DNA of 64,000 nucleotides. Source: Porticoccus sp964395715 (lineage in GTDB: Bacteria; Pseudomonadota; Gammaproteobacteria; Pseudomonadales; Porticoccaceae). The stretch spans positions 558,001-622,000 of the forward strand of contig CAYNAU010000001.1 in assembly GCA_964395715.1 (NCBI GenBank), in the 5' to 3' direction. Made by a program: the position numbers and the translations under genes. Below the pieces are notes generated by a model, which searched no databases, was not told the origin of the DNA, and saw only the letters and a program-made list of their open reading frames with translations. How positions within the stretch are numbered: position 1 is the stretch's first letter; each line of letters opens with the position of its first letter. Shown here piece by piece: positions 16,262 through 25,388 of the stretch.

Positions 16262-17650
16262 ATGCAGACAGCTAACCTGGTCATTGTGCTTATCGCGCTA
16301 AGCGCAGTAGCCTATCTTCTGGCACATAATCGCTCTGTCTCCCTCTCTCGCCCCCTGGGCGGGATTCGGCATTTGCACTCCCTGCCTTTTTACTACGGAA
16401 TGCGTGCAGCGATCTGGTGTGCCTTGCCAGCGATAGTGTTGCTGGCTTTCTGGCTGATGTTTGATGGGCCGATTATCAGTTTTGCCATGCTCAATGGCCT
16501 GCCGGAAAGCCATCAGCCGACAACCGTGGCGGACCAGAACCTGTTACTCAACAGCATAGAAAATATTGCCAGCGGCGCACTGAGCCGCGAAGGGGCCGAC
16601 CCTGTGCTGGTGCATGCGGCCGACCACCTGGGCAGAATGCGCAATATCGGTCGTTACCTGGCGACAGCGGTGGTGCTTTCTCTGGGCGTGCTTGGGCTCG
16701 GCTGGGGTTGGGTAAAAGTCTCCCCGCAATTGCGCGCCCGCCAGCAGGTCGAGAAAGTGTTCAAGATGCTATTGCTGTCATGTGCCTGCGTGGCTATTTT
16801 CACCACCCTCGGCATTCTGCTGTCGGTACTGTTTGAGTCCATGCGGTTTTTCAAAAGCATACCGGTGACAGACTTCCTGTTTGGCACCGAGTGGAGCCCG
16901 CAGATGGCTATTCGCGCGGACCAGGTCGGTTCTTCCGGGAGTTTTGGTGCCATTCCCCTGTTCGTGGGTACCTTGCTGATCTCCATGATTGCCATGGTGG
17001 TGGCAGTGCCCGTGGGTCTGATGTCAGCTATTTACCTGGCGGAATACGCCTCTCCGAAATTTCGCGGCCTGGCTAAACCGGCATTGGAAATTCTCGCGGG
17101 TATTCCCACCGTGGTGTACGGGTTTTTTGCTGCGCTGACCGTGGCGCCGTTCCTGCGTCACAGCGGGGAGAGTATGGGGCTAGAGGTTTCCTCGGAAAGC
17201 GCGCTGGCCGCCGGTCTGGTGATGGGGGTGATGATTATCCCCTTTGTCTCATCCCTGGCTGACGATGTCATCAACGCAGTGCCGCAAAGTCTGCGCGATG
17301 GCTCCCTTGGTCTTGGCGCCACCAAATCGGAAACCATCAAGCAGGTAATTTTTCCCGCTGCATTACCCGGCATTGTGGGTGGTGTATTGCTGGCGGTTTC
17401 CCGAGCCATTGGTGAAACCATGATTGTGGTGATGGCGGCGGGCCTCGCTGCCCAGCTAACCCTGAACCCGCTGGAAACCGTGACCACCGTAACGGTGCAG
17501 ATTGTGACACTGCTGGTGGGGGACCAGGAATTTGACAGCCCGAAAACACTGGCGGCCTTCGCACTAGGTCTGATGCTGTTCTTGGTAACGCTGGTTCTCA
17601 ACTTCATTGCTCTGCGCGTTGTTAAAAAATATCGGGAACAATATGACTGA
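16262..17650 (+). CDS. pstC: Phosphate ABC transporter permease PstC
   Basis: Inner-membrane permease of the high-affinity phosphate importer. At 462 residues it is longer than E. coli PstC (about 320), because of an N-terminal region with extra membrane segments and a periplasmic stretch, as in Pseudomonas-type PstC. The ABC permease domain starts near residue 220 and includes GSSGSFGAIPLFVGTLLISM and the EAA-like loop SLRDGSLGLGATKSETIKQV. Its stop overlaps the pstA start. Confidence 0.94.
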   Translation: MQTANLVIVLIALSAVAYLLAHNRSVSLSRPLGGIRHLHSLPFYYGMRAAIWCALPAIVLLAFWLMFDGPIISFAMLNGLPESHQPTTVADQNLLLNSIENIASGALSREGADPVLVHAADHLGRMRNIGRYLATAVVLSLGVLGLGWGWVKVSPQLRARQQVEKVFKMLLLSCACVAIFTTLGILLSVLFESMRFFKSIPVTDFLFGTEWSPQMAIRADQVGSSGSFGAIPLFVGTLLISMIAMVVAVPVGLMSAIYLAEYASPKFRGLAKPALEILAGIPTVVYGFFAALTVAPFLRHSGESMGLEVSSESALAAGLVMGVMIIPFVSSLADDVINAVPQSLRDGSLGLGATKSETIKQVIFPAALPGIVGGVLLAVSRAIGETMIVVMAAGLAAQLTLNPLETVTTVTVQIVTLLVGDQEFDSPKTLAAFALGLMLFLVTLVLNFIALRVVKKYREQYD

Positions 17651-18929
17651 ATTTAAACGTTCACATGCGGCGACTATTCAGCGCAGCCTGAGAAAACGCT
17701 ATCGCGCGGAAAAGCGCTTTCGTGCCTATGGCATGATGGCCATCGCTTTTGGCCTGCTCTGTGTAGCCCTGCTGTTTGTCGACATTATTGGCAAGGGCCA
17801 CAAGGCTTTTCTGGAAACCTCCATCCAGCTTGATGTGACCTATGACGCCGACGTACTCGGTATTACGGACCTGCAGAACAAACAGCAGGTGGCACTGGCG
17901 GATTTCCAGGGCCTGGTGAAAAAAAGCCTGCAGAAACGGTTTCCCGATGTCAGCAAGCGCAAGGAAAAGCGTGAGCTGTTCTCGCTGGTAAGCAGTGGCG
18001 CTGGCTACGAGTTGCGGGAACGGCTACTCCATCACCCGGAGTTGATGGGGCAGACAGAAACCCTGTGGCTGATAGCCGATGATGACGTGGACACCTATTA
18101 CAAGAGCATCGGGAATAAGGATGGCGCCTTTACCGGTCGCACCAGCAAACTGCGTCAGGGCTGGATTGACCAGCTGGAACAGGATGGCGCCATCCGGCTC
18201 GGCTTCAACAGCACCTTTTTCACCTCCGGAGATTCCCGGGAGCCAGAGCAGGCGGGTATCTGGGGTGCTGCCATGGGCTCACTGTTTACGTTGGTCGTTA
18301 CCCTGGTGTTGTCCTTTCCCATCGGGGTTGCGGCCGCGGTTTATCTGGAAGAATTTGCCCCTAAAAACCGCTGGACCGACCTGATTGAAGTGAATATCAA
18401 CAACCTGGCAGCGGTGCCGTCGATTATTTTCGGCCTATTGGGCCTGGCTATTTTTATCAACTTCTTCCATGTGCCGAGGTCAGTGCCGTTGGTGGGTGGT
18501 CTGGTGTTAACCCTGATGACGCTGCCCACCATCATTATTTCCAGCCGTGCCGCCATCAAGGCTGTGCCGCCCTCCATTCGAGAGGCCGCCATTGGCGTGG
18601 GCGCATCGCCGATGCAGGTGGTGCTACACCATGTATTGCCGCTGGCCATGCCCGGTATGCTGACCGGTGCCATTATCGGCATGGCACAGGCTCTGGGTGA
18701 GACCGCACCGCTGCTGATGATCGGTATGGTGGCTTTTATTGTGGATATTCCGGGTGGATTTACCGATCCGGCAACGGTGCTCCCGGTACAGATTTTCCTC
18801 TGGGCGGATAGCCCGGAACGTGCCTTTGTGGAGAAAACCTCTGCGGCGATTATGGTATTGCTGGCATTCCTGATCATGATGAACACACTGGCCGTGGTGC
18901 TGCGCAAAAAGCTTGAGCGCCGCTGGTAA
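17643..18929 (+). CDS. pstA: Phosphate ABC transporter permease PstA
   Basis: Second permease of the Pst importer, 428 residues, again with a long N-terminal extension of the Pseudomonas type (one membrane segment near residues 28-50, then a periplasmic region of about 150 residues). The permease core has GIWGAAMGSLFTLVVTLVLS, EFAPKNRWTDLIEVNINNL and the EAA loop SIREAAIGVGASPMQVVLHH. I choose the ATG at 17643, which overlaps the pstC stop by 8 bases; an earlier TTG at 17607 is deeper inside pstC. Confidence 0.94.
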   Translation: MTEFKRSHAATIQRSLRKRYRAEKRFRAYGMMAIAFGLLCVALLFVDIIGKGHKAFLETSIQLDVTYDADVLGITDLQNKQQVALADFQGLVKKSLQKRFPDVSKRKEKRELFSLVSSGAGYELRERLLHHPELMGQTETLWLIADDDVDTYYKSIGNKDGAFTGRTSKLRQGWIDQLEQDGAIRLGFNSTFFTSGDSREPEQAGIWGAAMGSLFTLVVTLVLSFPIGVAAAVYLEEFAPKNRWTDLIEVNINNLAAVPSIIFGLLGLAIFINFFHVPRSVPLVGGLVLTLMTLPTIIISSRAAIKAVPPSIREAAIGVGASPMQVVLHHVLPLAMPGMLTGAIIGMAQALGETAPLLMIGMVAFIVDIPGGFTDPATVLPVQIFLWADSPERAFVEKTSAAIMVLLAFLIMMNTLAVVLRKKLERRW

Positions 18930-18950
18930 CCTTTTCAGGACGGACTGATA

Positions 18951-19826
18951 ATGGTGAACAAATTGGTAACAGACACAGCGACAATGTTAGATAAAAACGC
19001 CAAACCCGAGACCACTGGGCCCGAGGTTATGGATTATCCTGAGCAGGCCATTGGTTCGCCCTTCGTCAAGAACCCTAAAATGTCCATGCGTAATGTGGAT
19101 GTGTTTTACGGGGATAAACAGGCGATTTTCAATGTCAGTGTGGATATCGGCCAGAATGAAGTGATTGCCATGATCGGTCCTTCGGGCTGCGGTAAGTCCA
19201 CCTTTCTGCGCAGTATCAACCGCATGAACGACACCGTGGAAAGCTGTCGTGTTCAGGGTGAACTCAGTCTGGATAGTGAAGATATCTACAGCGCCAAAAT
19301 GGACCCGGTGGCGCTGCGTGCACGGGTGGGCATGGTGTTCCAGAAACCCAACCCGTTCCCCAAGTCCATTTACGACAATGTCTCCTATGGCCCCCGGTTG
19401 CACGGGCTGGCCAGCCGCCGTGCGGAGCTGGATGAAATCGTTGAAAACAGCCTGCGCCGTGCCGGTTTGTGGGAAGAGGTGAAAGATCGTCTGGATCAAC
19501 CGGGAACCGGCTTGTCGGGCGGTCAGCAGCAGCGGCTATGTATTGCCCGGGCTATTGCCATCAGCCCGGAAGTGATCCTGATGGATGAGCCCTGCTCGGC
19601 ACTCGACCCTATTGCCACCGCAAAAATTGAAGAGTTAATTGCCGAGCTGTCAGAAAATTACACCATTGCGATTGTGACTCACTCAATGCAGCAGGCGGCC
19701 CGTGTTTCCCACCGCACGGCTTATTTTCACCTCGGTCACCTGGTCGAAGTCAACGACACGGAAAAAGTCTTTACGGCACCGGAACATGCATTGACAGAAG
19801 CCTATATCACCGGGCGTTTTGGTTAA
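18951..19826 (+). CDS. pstB: Phosphate ABC transporter ATP-binding protein
   Basis: ATPase of the Pst importer, 291 residues with about 40 extra N-terminal residues. Walker A is GPSGCGKS (76-83), the Q-loop is in VGMVFQKPNPFPKS, the ABC signature is LSGGQQQRLCIARA, Walker B is VILMDEPCSALDP and the H-loop is in IVTHSMQQA. It lies 21 bases after pstA and 12 before phoU, with a GGACGG-type ribosome site. Confidence 0.97.
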   Translation: MVNKLVTDTATMLDKNAKPETTGPEVMDYPEQAIGSPFVKNPKMSMRNVDVFYGDKQAIFNVSVDIGQNEVIAMIGPSGCGKSTFLRSINRMNDTVESCRVQGELSLDSEDIYSAKMDPVALRARVGMVFQKPNPFPKSIYDNVSYGPRLHGLASRRAELDEIVENSLRRAGLWEEVKDRLDQPGTGLSGGQQQRLCIARAIAISPEVILMDEPCSALDPIATAKIEELIAELSENYTIAIVTHSMQQAARVSHRTAYFHLGHLVEVNDTEKVFTAPEHALTEAYITGRFG

Positions 19827-19838
19827 CAGGAGCGATCA

Positions 19839-20531
19839 ATGGACAAGTTAAATCTCGATCAGCATATCTCCAGGCAATTTAATGAAGATCTGGAGGAAAT
19901 CAAAACCAGCATGCTGGAAATGGGTGGCCTGGTGGAAATGCAGGTGGGTGATGCCATTCGTGCCCTGGAAGATGCCGACAGCCGACTGGCAGAGAAAGTA
20001 ATTGAAGTGGAATCGCGCATCGATGAAATGGAAATGGATATCGATGAAACCTGTACCACGCTGATCGCCCGCCGCCAGCCAGCAGCCAGCGATTTGCGGC
20101 TGGTGACGGCAGTGTCGAAAACCATCCGCGATCTGGAGCGTATCGGTGACGAGGCCCAGAAAATTGCCAAGATGGCCATCAAGCTTTCGGAAGAGGGTGA
20201 GGCGCCCCGGGGTTACACGGAAGTGCGGCATATCGGCAACTGTGTTCGCAAAATGCTCAACGACTCCCTCGATGCTTTTTCCCGTTTTGATGCCGAAGCC
20301 GCGATTGCGACCATGAAAGACGATCGCCAGGTGGACATGGACTACAAGTCGGCACTGCGGGAAATGATCACCTACATGATGGAAGATCCACGAAGTATTT
20401 CCCGTTCCATGAATATTCTGTGGGCCCTGCGTTCACTGGAGCGCGTCGGTGATCATGCCAAGAATATCTGTGAACATATTGTATATCTGGTGCAGGGGCG
20501 TGATATCCGCCATCGGGGCCCTGACGCCTAG
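19839..20531 (+). CDS. phoU: Phosphate signalling protein PhoU
   Basis: Two-repeat helical protein of 230 residues that couples the Pst transporter to PhoR and keeps the Pho regulon off when phosphate is plentiful. Each three-helix PhoU repeat carries the metal-binding E-x-x-x-D pattern: VIEVESRIDEMEMDIDETC with RRQPAASDLRLV in the first, and MDYKSALREMITYMM with RSLERVGDHAKNI in the second. AGGAG lies 8 bases before the ATG. It ends the pst operon in front of a strong terminator. Confidence 0.96.
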   Translation: MDKLNLDQHISRQFNEDLEEIKTSMLEMGGLVEMQVGDAIRALEDADSRLAEKVIEVESRIDEMEMDIDETCTTLIARRQPAASDLRLVTAVSKTIRDLERIGDEAQKIAKMAIKLSEEGEAPRGYTEVRHIGNCVRKMLNDSLDAFSRFDAEAAIATMKDDRQVDMDYKSALREMITYMMEDPRSISRSMNILWALRSLERVGDHAKNICEHIVYLVQGRDIRHRGPDA

Positions 20532-20551
20532 TGCTGCGTCCCGACTCACTC

Positions 20552-20585
20552 ACAAAAACCGGATAATTTATCCGGTTTTTTTGTG
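20552..20585 (+). terminator. Intrinsic terminator of the pst-phoU operon
   Basis: The stem ACAAAAACCGGATAA pairs with TTATCCGGTTTTTTTGT around a single T, and the T-run is at 20576-20582. The A-rich left side makes it work in both directions in principle. Confidence 0.9.
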
Positions 20586-20641
20586 CCTCAATAGGTCGTA
20601 AACTGGGCTTCCCATCTACCACCCTGCCTGGAGAAGCCCCG

Positions 20642-21298
20642 TTGAAAGAGTTGTTCAAAAAGAATTTTGAATGGGCTGAAGCCATGACACAGGCAGATCC
20701 CACGTTTTTTGAACGTCTATCCAAACAGCAGGCTCCTGAGTATTTGTGGATCGGCTGCTCCGACAGCCGGGTTCCCGCCAATGAAATTGTCGGCCTGATG
20801 CCGGGCGAGCTGTTTGTCCACCGCAATGTGGCTAATATCGTGGTCCACAGCGATCTTAACTGCCTTTCAGTGATGCAATATGCGGTGGAATATCTCAAGG
20901 TAAAACACGTGATAGTGTGCGGCCACTATGGCTGTGGTGGCGTCAAGGCGGCGGTTGAAAAGCAGCACCTGGGTCTGATCGACCACTGGCTACTGAATGT
21001 GCAGGATGTCCAGTATATTCATCAGACCTACCTCAGTGATGAGTGTGACAAGGACGCCGTGATCAATCAGGTGTGCGAACTCAACGTCATTGAAGGGGTG
21101 GTGAATGTCTCCAAAACCAACATCATCAAGGATGCCTGGGCCCGGGGGCAGGAGCTGACGGTGCACGGCTGGATCTATGGCATTGGTGATGGACTGCTGC
21201 GGGATCTGGAAGTTAATATTAATTGCCGCGAGGAAATCCGCAGCGTCTACCATGCGGCGGTGGAAAAAATTAAACACCGCTATGCAACATCAAGCTGA
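20642..21298 (+). CDS. can: Beta-class carbonic anhydrase
   Basis: Interconverts CO2 and bicarbonate, supplying bicarbonate for biosynthetic carboxylations. It has 218 residues. The zinc site is complete: Cys39 and Asp41-Arg43 in GCSDSRVP, His95 and Cys98 in CGHYGCGG. The start is a TTG at 20642: GGAG lies 8 bases before it, the N-terminus MKELFKKNFEWAEAM matches the family, and no ATG or GTG is available until well inside the domain. It lies between the phoU terminator and an enoyl-CoA hydratase-like gene. Confidence 0.93.
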   Translation: MKELFKKNFEWAEAMTQADPTFFERLSKQQAPEYLWIGCSDSRVPANEIVGLMPGELFVHRNVANIVVHSDLNCLSVMQYAVEYLKVKHVIVCGHYGCGGVKAAVEKQHLGLIDHWLLNVQDVQYIHQTYLSDECDKDAVINQVCELNVIEGVVNVSKTNIIKDAWARGQELTVHGWIYGIGDGLLRDLEVNINCREEIRSVYHAAVEKIKHRYATSS

Positions 21299-21332
21299 AC
21301 ACTCCTGAACCCGACACAGGGAAGGCTGTAAT

Positions 21333-22100
21333 ATGAGTAATTCAGATGACCCCGTTTTATTATCCATGGATGGTGCGGTGGCCCGTATCCTTCTCAACAA
21401 TCCCGCCAAACACAATTCGCTGACGGCCCAGGGCATTGGCCTGTTTATCGACTGCCTGGATCGTGTAGAAGCCGACAAAAATATTCGTGTGCTGGTGATT
21501 ACCGGTCAGGGCGAAAAAACCTTTTGCGCCGGCGCTTCACTCGAGCAGATGTCCTCCGGCGATATGACCGGTGAGAAGTTTGAAACCCTGACCGATCGAT
21601 TGGCTGCGATGCCAATGCCGGTTGTCTGCGCGCTCAACGGCAGTGTCTACGGTGGCGGTTCCGAGCTCGGGCTTTGCTGTGACTACCGTATCGGTGTCCA
21701 CGGTATGCGCCTGAAGGTGCCGGCAGCGGAAATCGGCCTTTGCTACCCCATGAACGGTATCCGCCGGTATGTGAAGCGGCTCGGGGTGACCACGGCCAAG
21801 CGTATTTTGATCTCGTCGGAAATACTGGAGTCGGAGACATTGCTGCGGGTGGGTTACCTTACCCACTTGGTGCTTCAGGATGAGCTGGAGACAGAAACCA
21901 TGAAGCTGGTGGAAAGTCTGTTGCCATTATCCCCGCTGACCGTAGCGACCATGAAGCAGCTTTGTGACCAGATGGCCGATGGCAATCTTGACTTGGCCAA
22001 GGCGCTGATTCAGATTGAGCGCTGCCATACCTCTGGCGACCTGAAAGAAGGGTTACAGGCACGCCGCGAGGGCCGTGACCCGACGTTTACCAGCCGCTGA
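21333..22100 (+). CDS. Enoyl-CoA hydratase/isomerase family protein
   Basis: A 255-residue crotonase-fold protein. The first oxyanion-hole block is TFCAGASLEQM and the second is NGSVYGGGSELGLCCDYRIG; LCYPMNGIRRYVKRLG follows at the active-site position. One Glu of the hydratase pair (in GGGSELGL) is kept, but the second is not obvious, so an isomerase or other CoA reaction is possible. It begins 34 bases after the carbonic anhydrase and converges on putA with a 9-base gap and no terminator between them. Confidence 0.82.
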   Translation: MSNSDDPVLLSMDGAVARILLNNPAKHNSLTAQGIGLFIDCLDRVEADKNIRVLVITGQGEKTFCAGASLEQMSSGDMTGEKFETLTDRLAAMPMPVVCALNGSVYGGGSELGLCCDYRIGVHGMRLKVPAAEIGLCYPMNGIRRYVKRLGVTTAKRILISSEILESETLLRVGYLTHLVLQDELETETMKLVESLLPLSPLTVATMKQLCDQMADGNLDLAKALIQIERCHTSGDLKEGLQARREGRDPTFTSR

Positions 22101-22109
22101 CAGGCGGCG

Positions 22110-25100
22110 CTAGTCGTCGGGCAAACCAAACAGCGCGGTATTTCCTCCCCGGGCGGTAATATTTTCACTGCATACTTTTTCGATGGCGAACGCTGTCAGG
22201 TAATGGGGCCCGCCGGCTTTCGGGCCGGTTCCGGACAGTCCACAACCGCCGAAGGGTTGGCAGCCCACAACCGCGCCGACCATATTGCGGTTGATATAGG
22301 TGTTGCCCACCCGGGTGTGTTCAAACACCTGCTCGGCAAAGCCGCGGATTCTGCTGTGGATTCCAAGCGTCAGCCCGTAGCCGCAGTTAGTGATCTGGGC
22401 GATCACGTCATCCAACTCCTCTGCCCGGTAACGGATCACATGCAGAATCGGGCCGAAAACCTCTTCGCTTAACTGTGACAGATGATCAATCTCAAACAGG
22501 TGGGGTGCCACAAAGTATCCGCCGGGGGTTGATGGGGGTGCAAGGCTGGCGAGCAGTTTGGCTTCTTTATCCATTCGCTCAATGTGGGCCTGGAGCCTGT
22601 TCCGGGCCACCCGGTCAATGACCGGTCCAATATCCGTACTGAGTAAACCCGGATCACCTAATCGTAGTTCCTGCATTGCTCCGGTCAGGGTATGCAGCAG
22701 GGCATCCGCAATATCGTCCTGTACAAACAGCACGCGAAGCGCTGAACAACGCTGCCCGGCGCTGAGAAAGGCCGAGCGAATCACGTCATCCACCACCTGT
22801 TCGGGCAGCGCCGTTGAATCCACTAGCATGACATTCTGCCCACCGGTTTCGGCAATCAGGGGAACAATGGCACCGCCTCGCTCTGCCAACGTGCGTTGAA
22901 TGGTATGGGCGGTAGCGGTCGAGCCGGTAAAGGCGACACCGGCAATGCGCAGGTCGGGTAAGAGAAGATTGCCCAGCGTTTTGCCATCACCGGGCAATAG
23001 CTGAAGCACATCCCCTGGTACCCCTGCCCGGTGAAACAGTTCTGTGGCCAGGGTCGCTACCAGCGGGGTTTGACCGGCCGGTTTGGCGATTACCGCATTG
23101 CCTGCGGCCAGTGCAGCGGCAACCTGTCCCGTAAAGATGGCCAGTGGAAAATTCCACGGACTGATGCAGAGGAACACGCCGCGGCCATGGAGGCTGAGCC
23201 GATTGTCCTCGCCTGTAGGCCCTGCCAACGTGACAGGTCCGCCAAATTGCTGCCGGGCCTGGTGGGCATAGTAACGGCAGAAATCAATCGCCTCTCGTAC
23301 CTCGGCAATGGCATCGGCAAGGGTTCGACCGGCCTCTCGCACGACCAGTGTCACCAGGGAATAGAACTCTTCTGTCAGCGCCGTCGCAACCTGCTCCAAT
23401 GTGTCGGCCCGTGCCCGGCCGCCCAGAAAGTCCCAGCGTGGCTGTGCCAGGCGTGCTGACTGAAGGGCATCCTCGACATCTTCGGCCGTGCTGTCACTGG
23501 CGAAACCAATGGTTGTTCCATCAGCGGGTGAGCACAGGGGTTGCAGTGATCCCAATCGCAACTGGCCATTAATGGTGGGCCCGGCACGCCAATCAATAGT
23601 GTCTGCCAATGACATGGCATCATGCAGGTTTTTTACTTCCAGGGGATTGTTGAGGTCAACGCCAGGGGAATTGCTGCGGGGTGCCGCTGAGTCCTGGTAC
23701 AAGTCAGAAGGCCTGGGTATATGGGGATGCCGACGGGTGGGCGACGATAGCACCTGAGGCAACAGGGGCTGCACCAGTTCCTCAACGGGGACCTTCTGGT
23801 CGAGCAGGCGGTTTACAAACGAACTGTTGGCGCCATTTTCCAGTAACCGTCTTACCAGGTAAGGTAGTAATTCCCGGTGCTGGCCCACCGGCGCGTACAC
23901 ACGAACCGGTGGCATCTGGACCCCTGAGTGCTCTAGCTGTTGTTGCAGTTGACGGTAGAGCAAATCACCCATGCCGTGCAGACGCTGCAATTCAAATCGG
24001 GCCTGACCCGCCAGTTGCAGTATGGCTGCGACCGTTTGCGCGTTGTGCGTGGCGAACTGTGGATAGATGTAGTCGGGGCTGGAAAGCAGTAAGTTGGCGC
24101 AATGCAGATAGCAATAATCGGTATTCACCTTACGCGTGAATACCGGGTAATCAGCGAGGCCCGCTTCCTGCGCGAGTTTGATCTCGGTATCCCAGTAGGC
24201 GCCCTTGACCAGTCGCACCATAAACTGGCGGTGGGTATCCTTTGCCAGCTGGATCAGCCACCGGGCGACCAGGGGTGCACGTTTCTGGTAGGACTGAAGC
24301 ACAAATCCCAGCCCCGGCCAGTCCTGTAATGCCGGATCTCGTGCCAGGGCTTCAAAAAGATCCAGAGACAACTCCAGGCGGGAGGCTTCTTCTGCGTCAA
24401 TGCTGAGGCCAATCTGGTGGTTTCTGGCAGCCATGGCCAGGGTGCGCAGGCGACCCAGCAGAACCGTCATAACAGCCTGGCGCTGACTAAACTGGTAGCG
24501 TGGGTGCAGGGCAGATAATTTCACGGAAATACCATCTGCACGGTCGGGGACGTTCGCACCGCTCGCTTCGCCAATTTGTCGAATGGCCTCTGCATACGCG
24601 TCAAAATAGCGCTTTGCATTGGCTTCGGTTCTGGCGCCCTCGCCGAGCATATCGAAGGAGAAGCGCGCAGTGCCTGCCGATTCCCTGTGGCCCCGCGACA
24701 AGGCTTCCGGGAGTGTGCGTCCCATTACATACTGGCTGCCCATAATGCGCATGGCTTGTACCATGGCTTTGCGGACCACGGGTTCTCCGAGGCGGTTGAC
24801 CAGCCGTTTCAGCCACCCGGGAGGATCTTCCGTGATATCTTGCTCCAGGGTTAATACCTCGCCCGTCAACATCAGCCCCCACACAGAGGCGTTGACGAAC
24901 AGGGATTCGGAGTGCCCCCGGTGGCTGGCCCAGTCCCCCTCTCGCAATTTTTCAGCGATCAATCTATCCGCGGTGGTCTCGTCGGGAACCCGCAACAGCG
25001 CTTCAGCCAGGCACATGAGGGCGATGCCCTCGCGGTTAGACAGCCCGAACTCCTGAAGAAACGACTCCAGTGTGCCTTTGCGCTGTCCGTCTTTGCGGCA

Positions 25101-25247
25101 GGCAGCAACAAGTTGGCGGCCCAGTGTCAGGGATGCCTGCTGTTGCAGGTCATCCATCACGGGCGAAGTGATCAGCTGATCAACACAGGCCTGTTCGTCA
25201 GCACAGGTTGCTTCTTGTATCCGTGTTCTGAGATCAGAGAGAGACAT
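22110..25247 (-). CDS. putA: Bifunctional proline dehydrogenase / L-glutamate gamma-semialdehyde dehydrogenase
   Basis: Oxidises proline to glutamate in two steps with substrate channelling. With 1045 residues from the ATG at 25247 it has the FAD PRODH barrel (about 140-480, with KLSALHPRY and VRLVKGAYWDTEIK) and the P5C dehydrogenase domain (about 540-1010, catalytic Cys in SAGQRCSALRVL near residue 830; GQTPLVA and ETGGQNVMLVD before it). The end GGCGLSGTGPKAGG is typical of PutA. The N-terminal ribbon-helix-helix repressor domain of E. coli and Pseudomonas PutA is absent: the protein starts MSLSDLRTRIQ. A longer frame from 25337 adds unlike sequence. Confidence 0.95.
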   Translation of the reverse strand: MSLSDLRTRIQEATCADEQACVDQLITSPVMDDLQQQASLTLGRQLVAACRKDGQRKGTLESFLQEFGLSNREGIALMCLAEALLRVPDETTADRLIAEKLREGDWASHRGHSESLFVNASVWGLMLTGEVLTLEQDITEDPPGWLKRLVNRLGEPVVRKAMVQAMRIMGSQYVMGRTLPEALSRGHRESAGTARFSFDMLGEGARTEANAKRYFDAYAEAIRQIGEASGANVPDRADGISVKLSALHPRYQFSQRQAVMTVLLGRLRTLAMAARNHQIGLSIDAEEASRLELSLDLFEALARDPALQDWPGLGFVLQSYQKRAPLVARWLIQLAKDTHRQFMVRLVKGAYWDTEIKLAQEAGLADYPVFTRKVNTDYCYLHCANLLLSSPDYIYPQFATHNAQTVAAILQLAGQARFELQRLHGMGDLLYRQLQQQLEHSGVQMPPVRVYAPVGQHRELLPYLVRRLLENGANSSFVNRLLDQKVPVEELVQPLLPQVLSSPTRRHPHIPRPSDLYQDSAAPRSNSPGVDLNNPLEVKNLHDAMSLADTIDWRAGPTINGQLRLGSLQPLCSPADGTTIGFASDSTAEDVEDALQSARLAQPRWDFLGGRARADTLEQVATALTEEFYSLVTLVVREAGRTLADAIAEVREAIDFCRYYAHQARQQFGGPVTLAGPTGEDNRLSLHGRGVFLCISPWNFPLAIFTGQVAAALAAGNAVIAKPAGQTPLVATLATELFHRAGVPGDVLQLLPGDGKTLGNLLLPDLRIAGVAFTGSTATAHTIQRTLAERGGAIVPLIAETGGQNVMLVDSTALPEQVVDDVIRSAFLSAGQRCSALRVLFVQDDIADALLHTLTGAMQELRLGDPGLLSTDIGPVIDRVARNRLQAHIERMDKEAKLLASLAPPSTPGGYFVAPHLFEIDHLSQLSEEVFGPILHVIRYRAEELDDVIAQITNCGYGLTLGIHSRIRGFAEQVFEHTRVGNTYINRNMVGAVVGCQPFGGCGLSGTGPKAGGPHYLTAFAIEKVCSENITARGGNTALFGLPDD

Positions 25248-25363
25248 ACGTGTCCATACCTGCAGATAACATGAACTAAGTATGGATCGGGTTGACACAG
25301 GTTTCGACAGGATTCCCCAGGCAAGCCCGCCGTACAAAGGGCAAAAGCACCAAATTTAGTGTA

Positions 25364-25388
25364 ATTATAAGGGGTTATACTTATAACC
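25364..25388 (-). promoter_or_regulatory. putA -10 box and adjoining palindromic operator candidate
   Basis: On the minus strand a perfect TATAAT sits at 25369-25364, about 115 bases before the putA start. In the place of the spacer and -35 lies the inverted repeat GGTTATA (25373-25379) / TATAACC (25382-25388) with a 2-bp centre; a third copy of GGTTAT follows at 25391-25396. No good -35 is present at the proper distance, so the site may bind an activator or a repressor. PutA here cannot regulate itself because it lacks the DNA-binding domain. Confidence 0.45.

Noticed and set aside
22101..22109. Terminator between the enoyl-CoA hydratase-like gene and putA
   Set aside because: Only 9 bases separate the stops and no stem with a T-run was seen; the transcripts must overlap.
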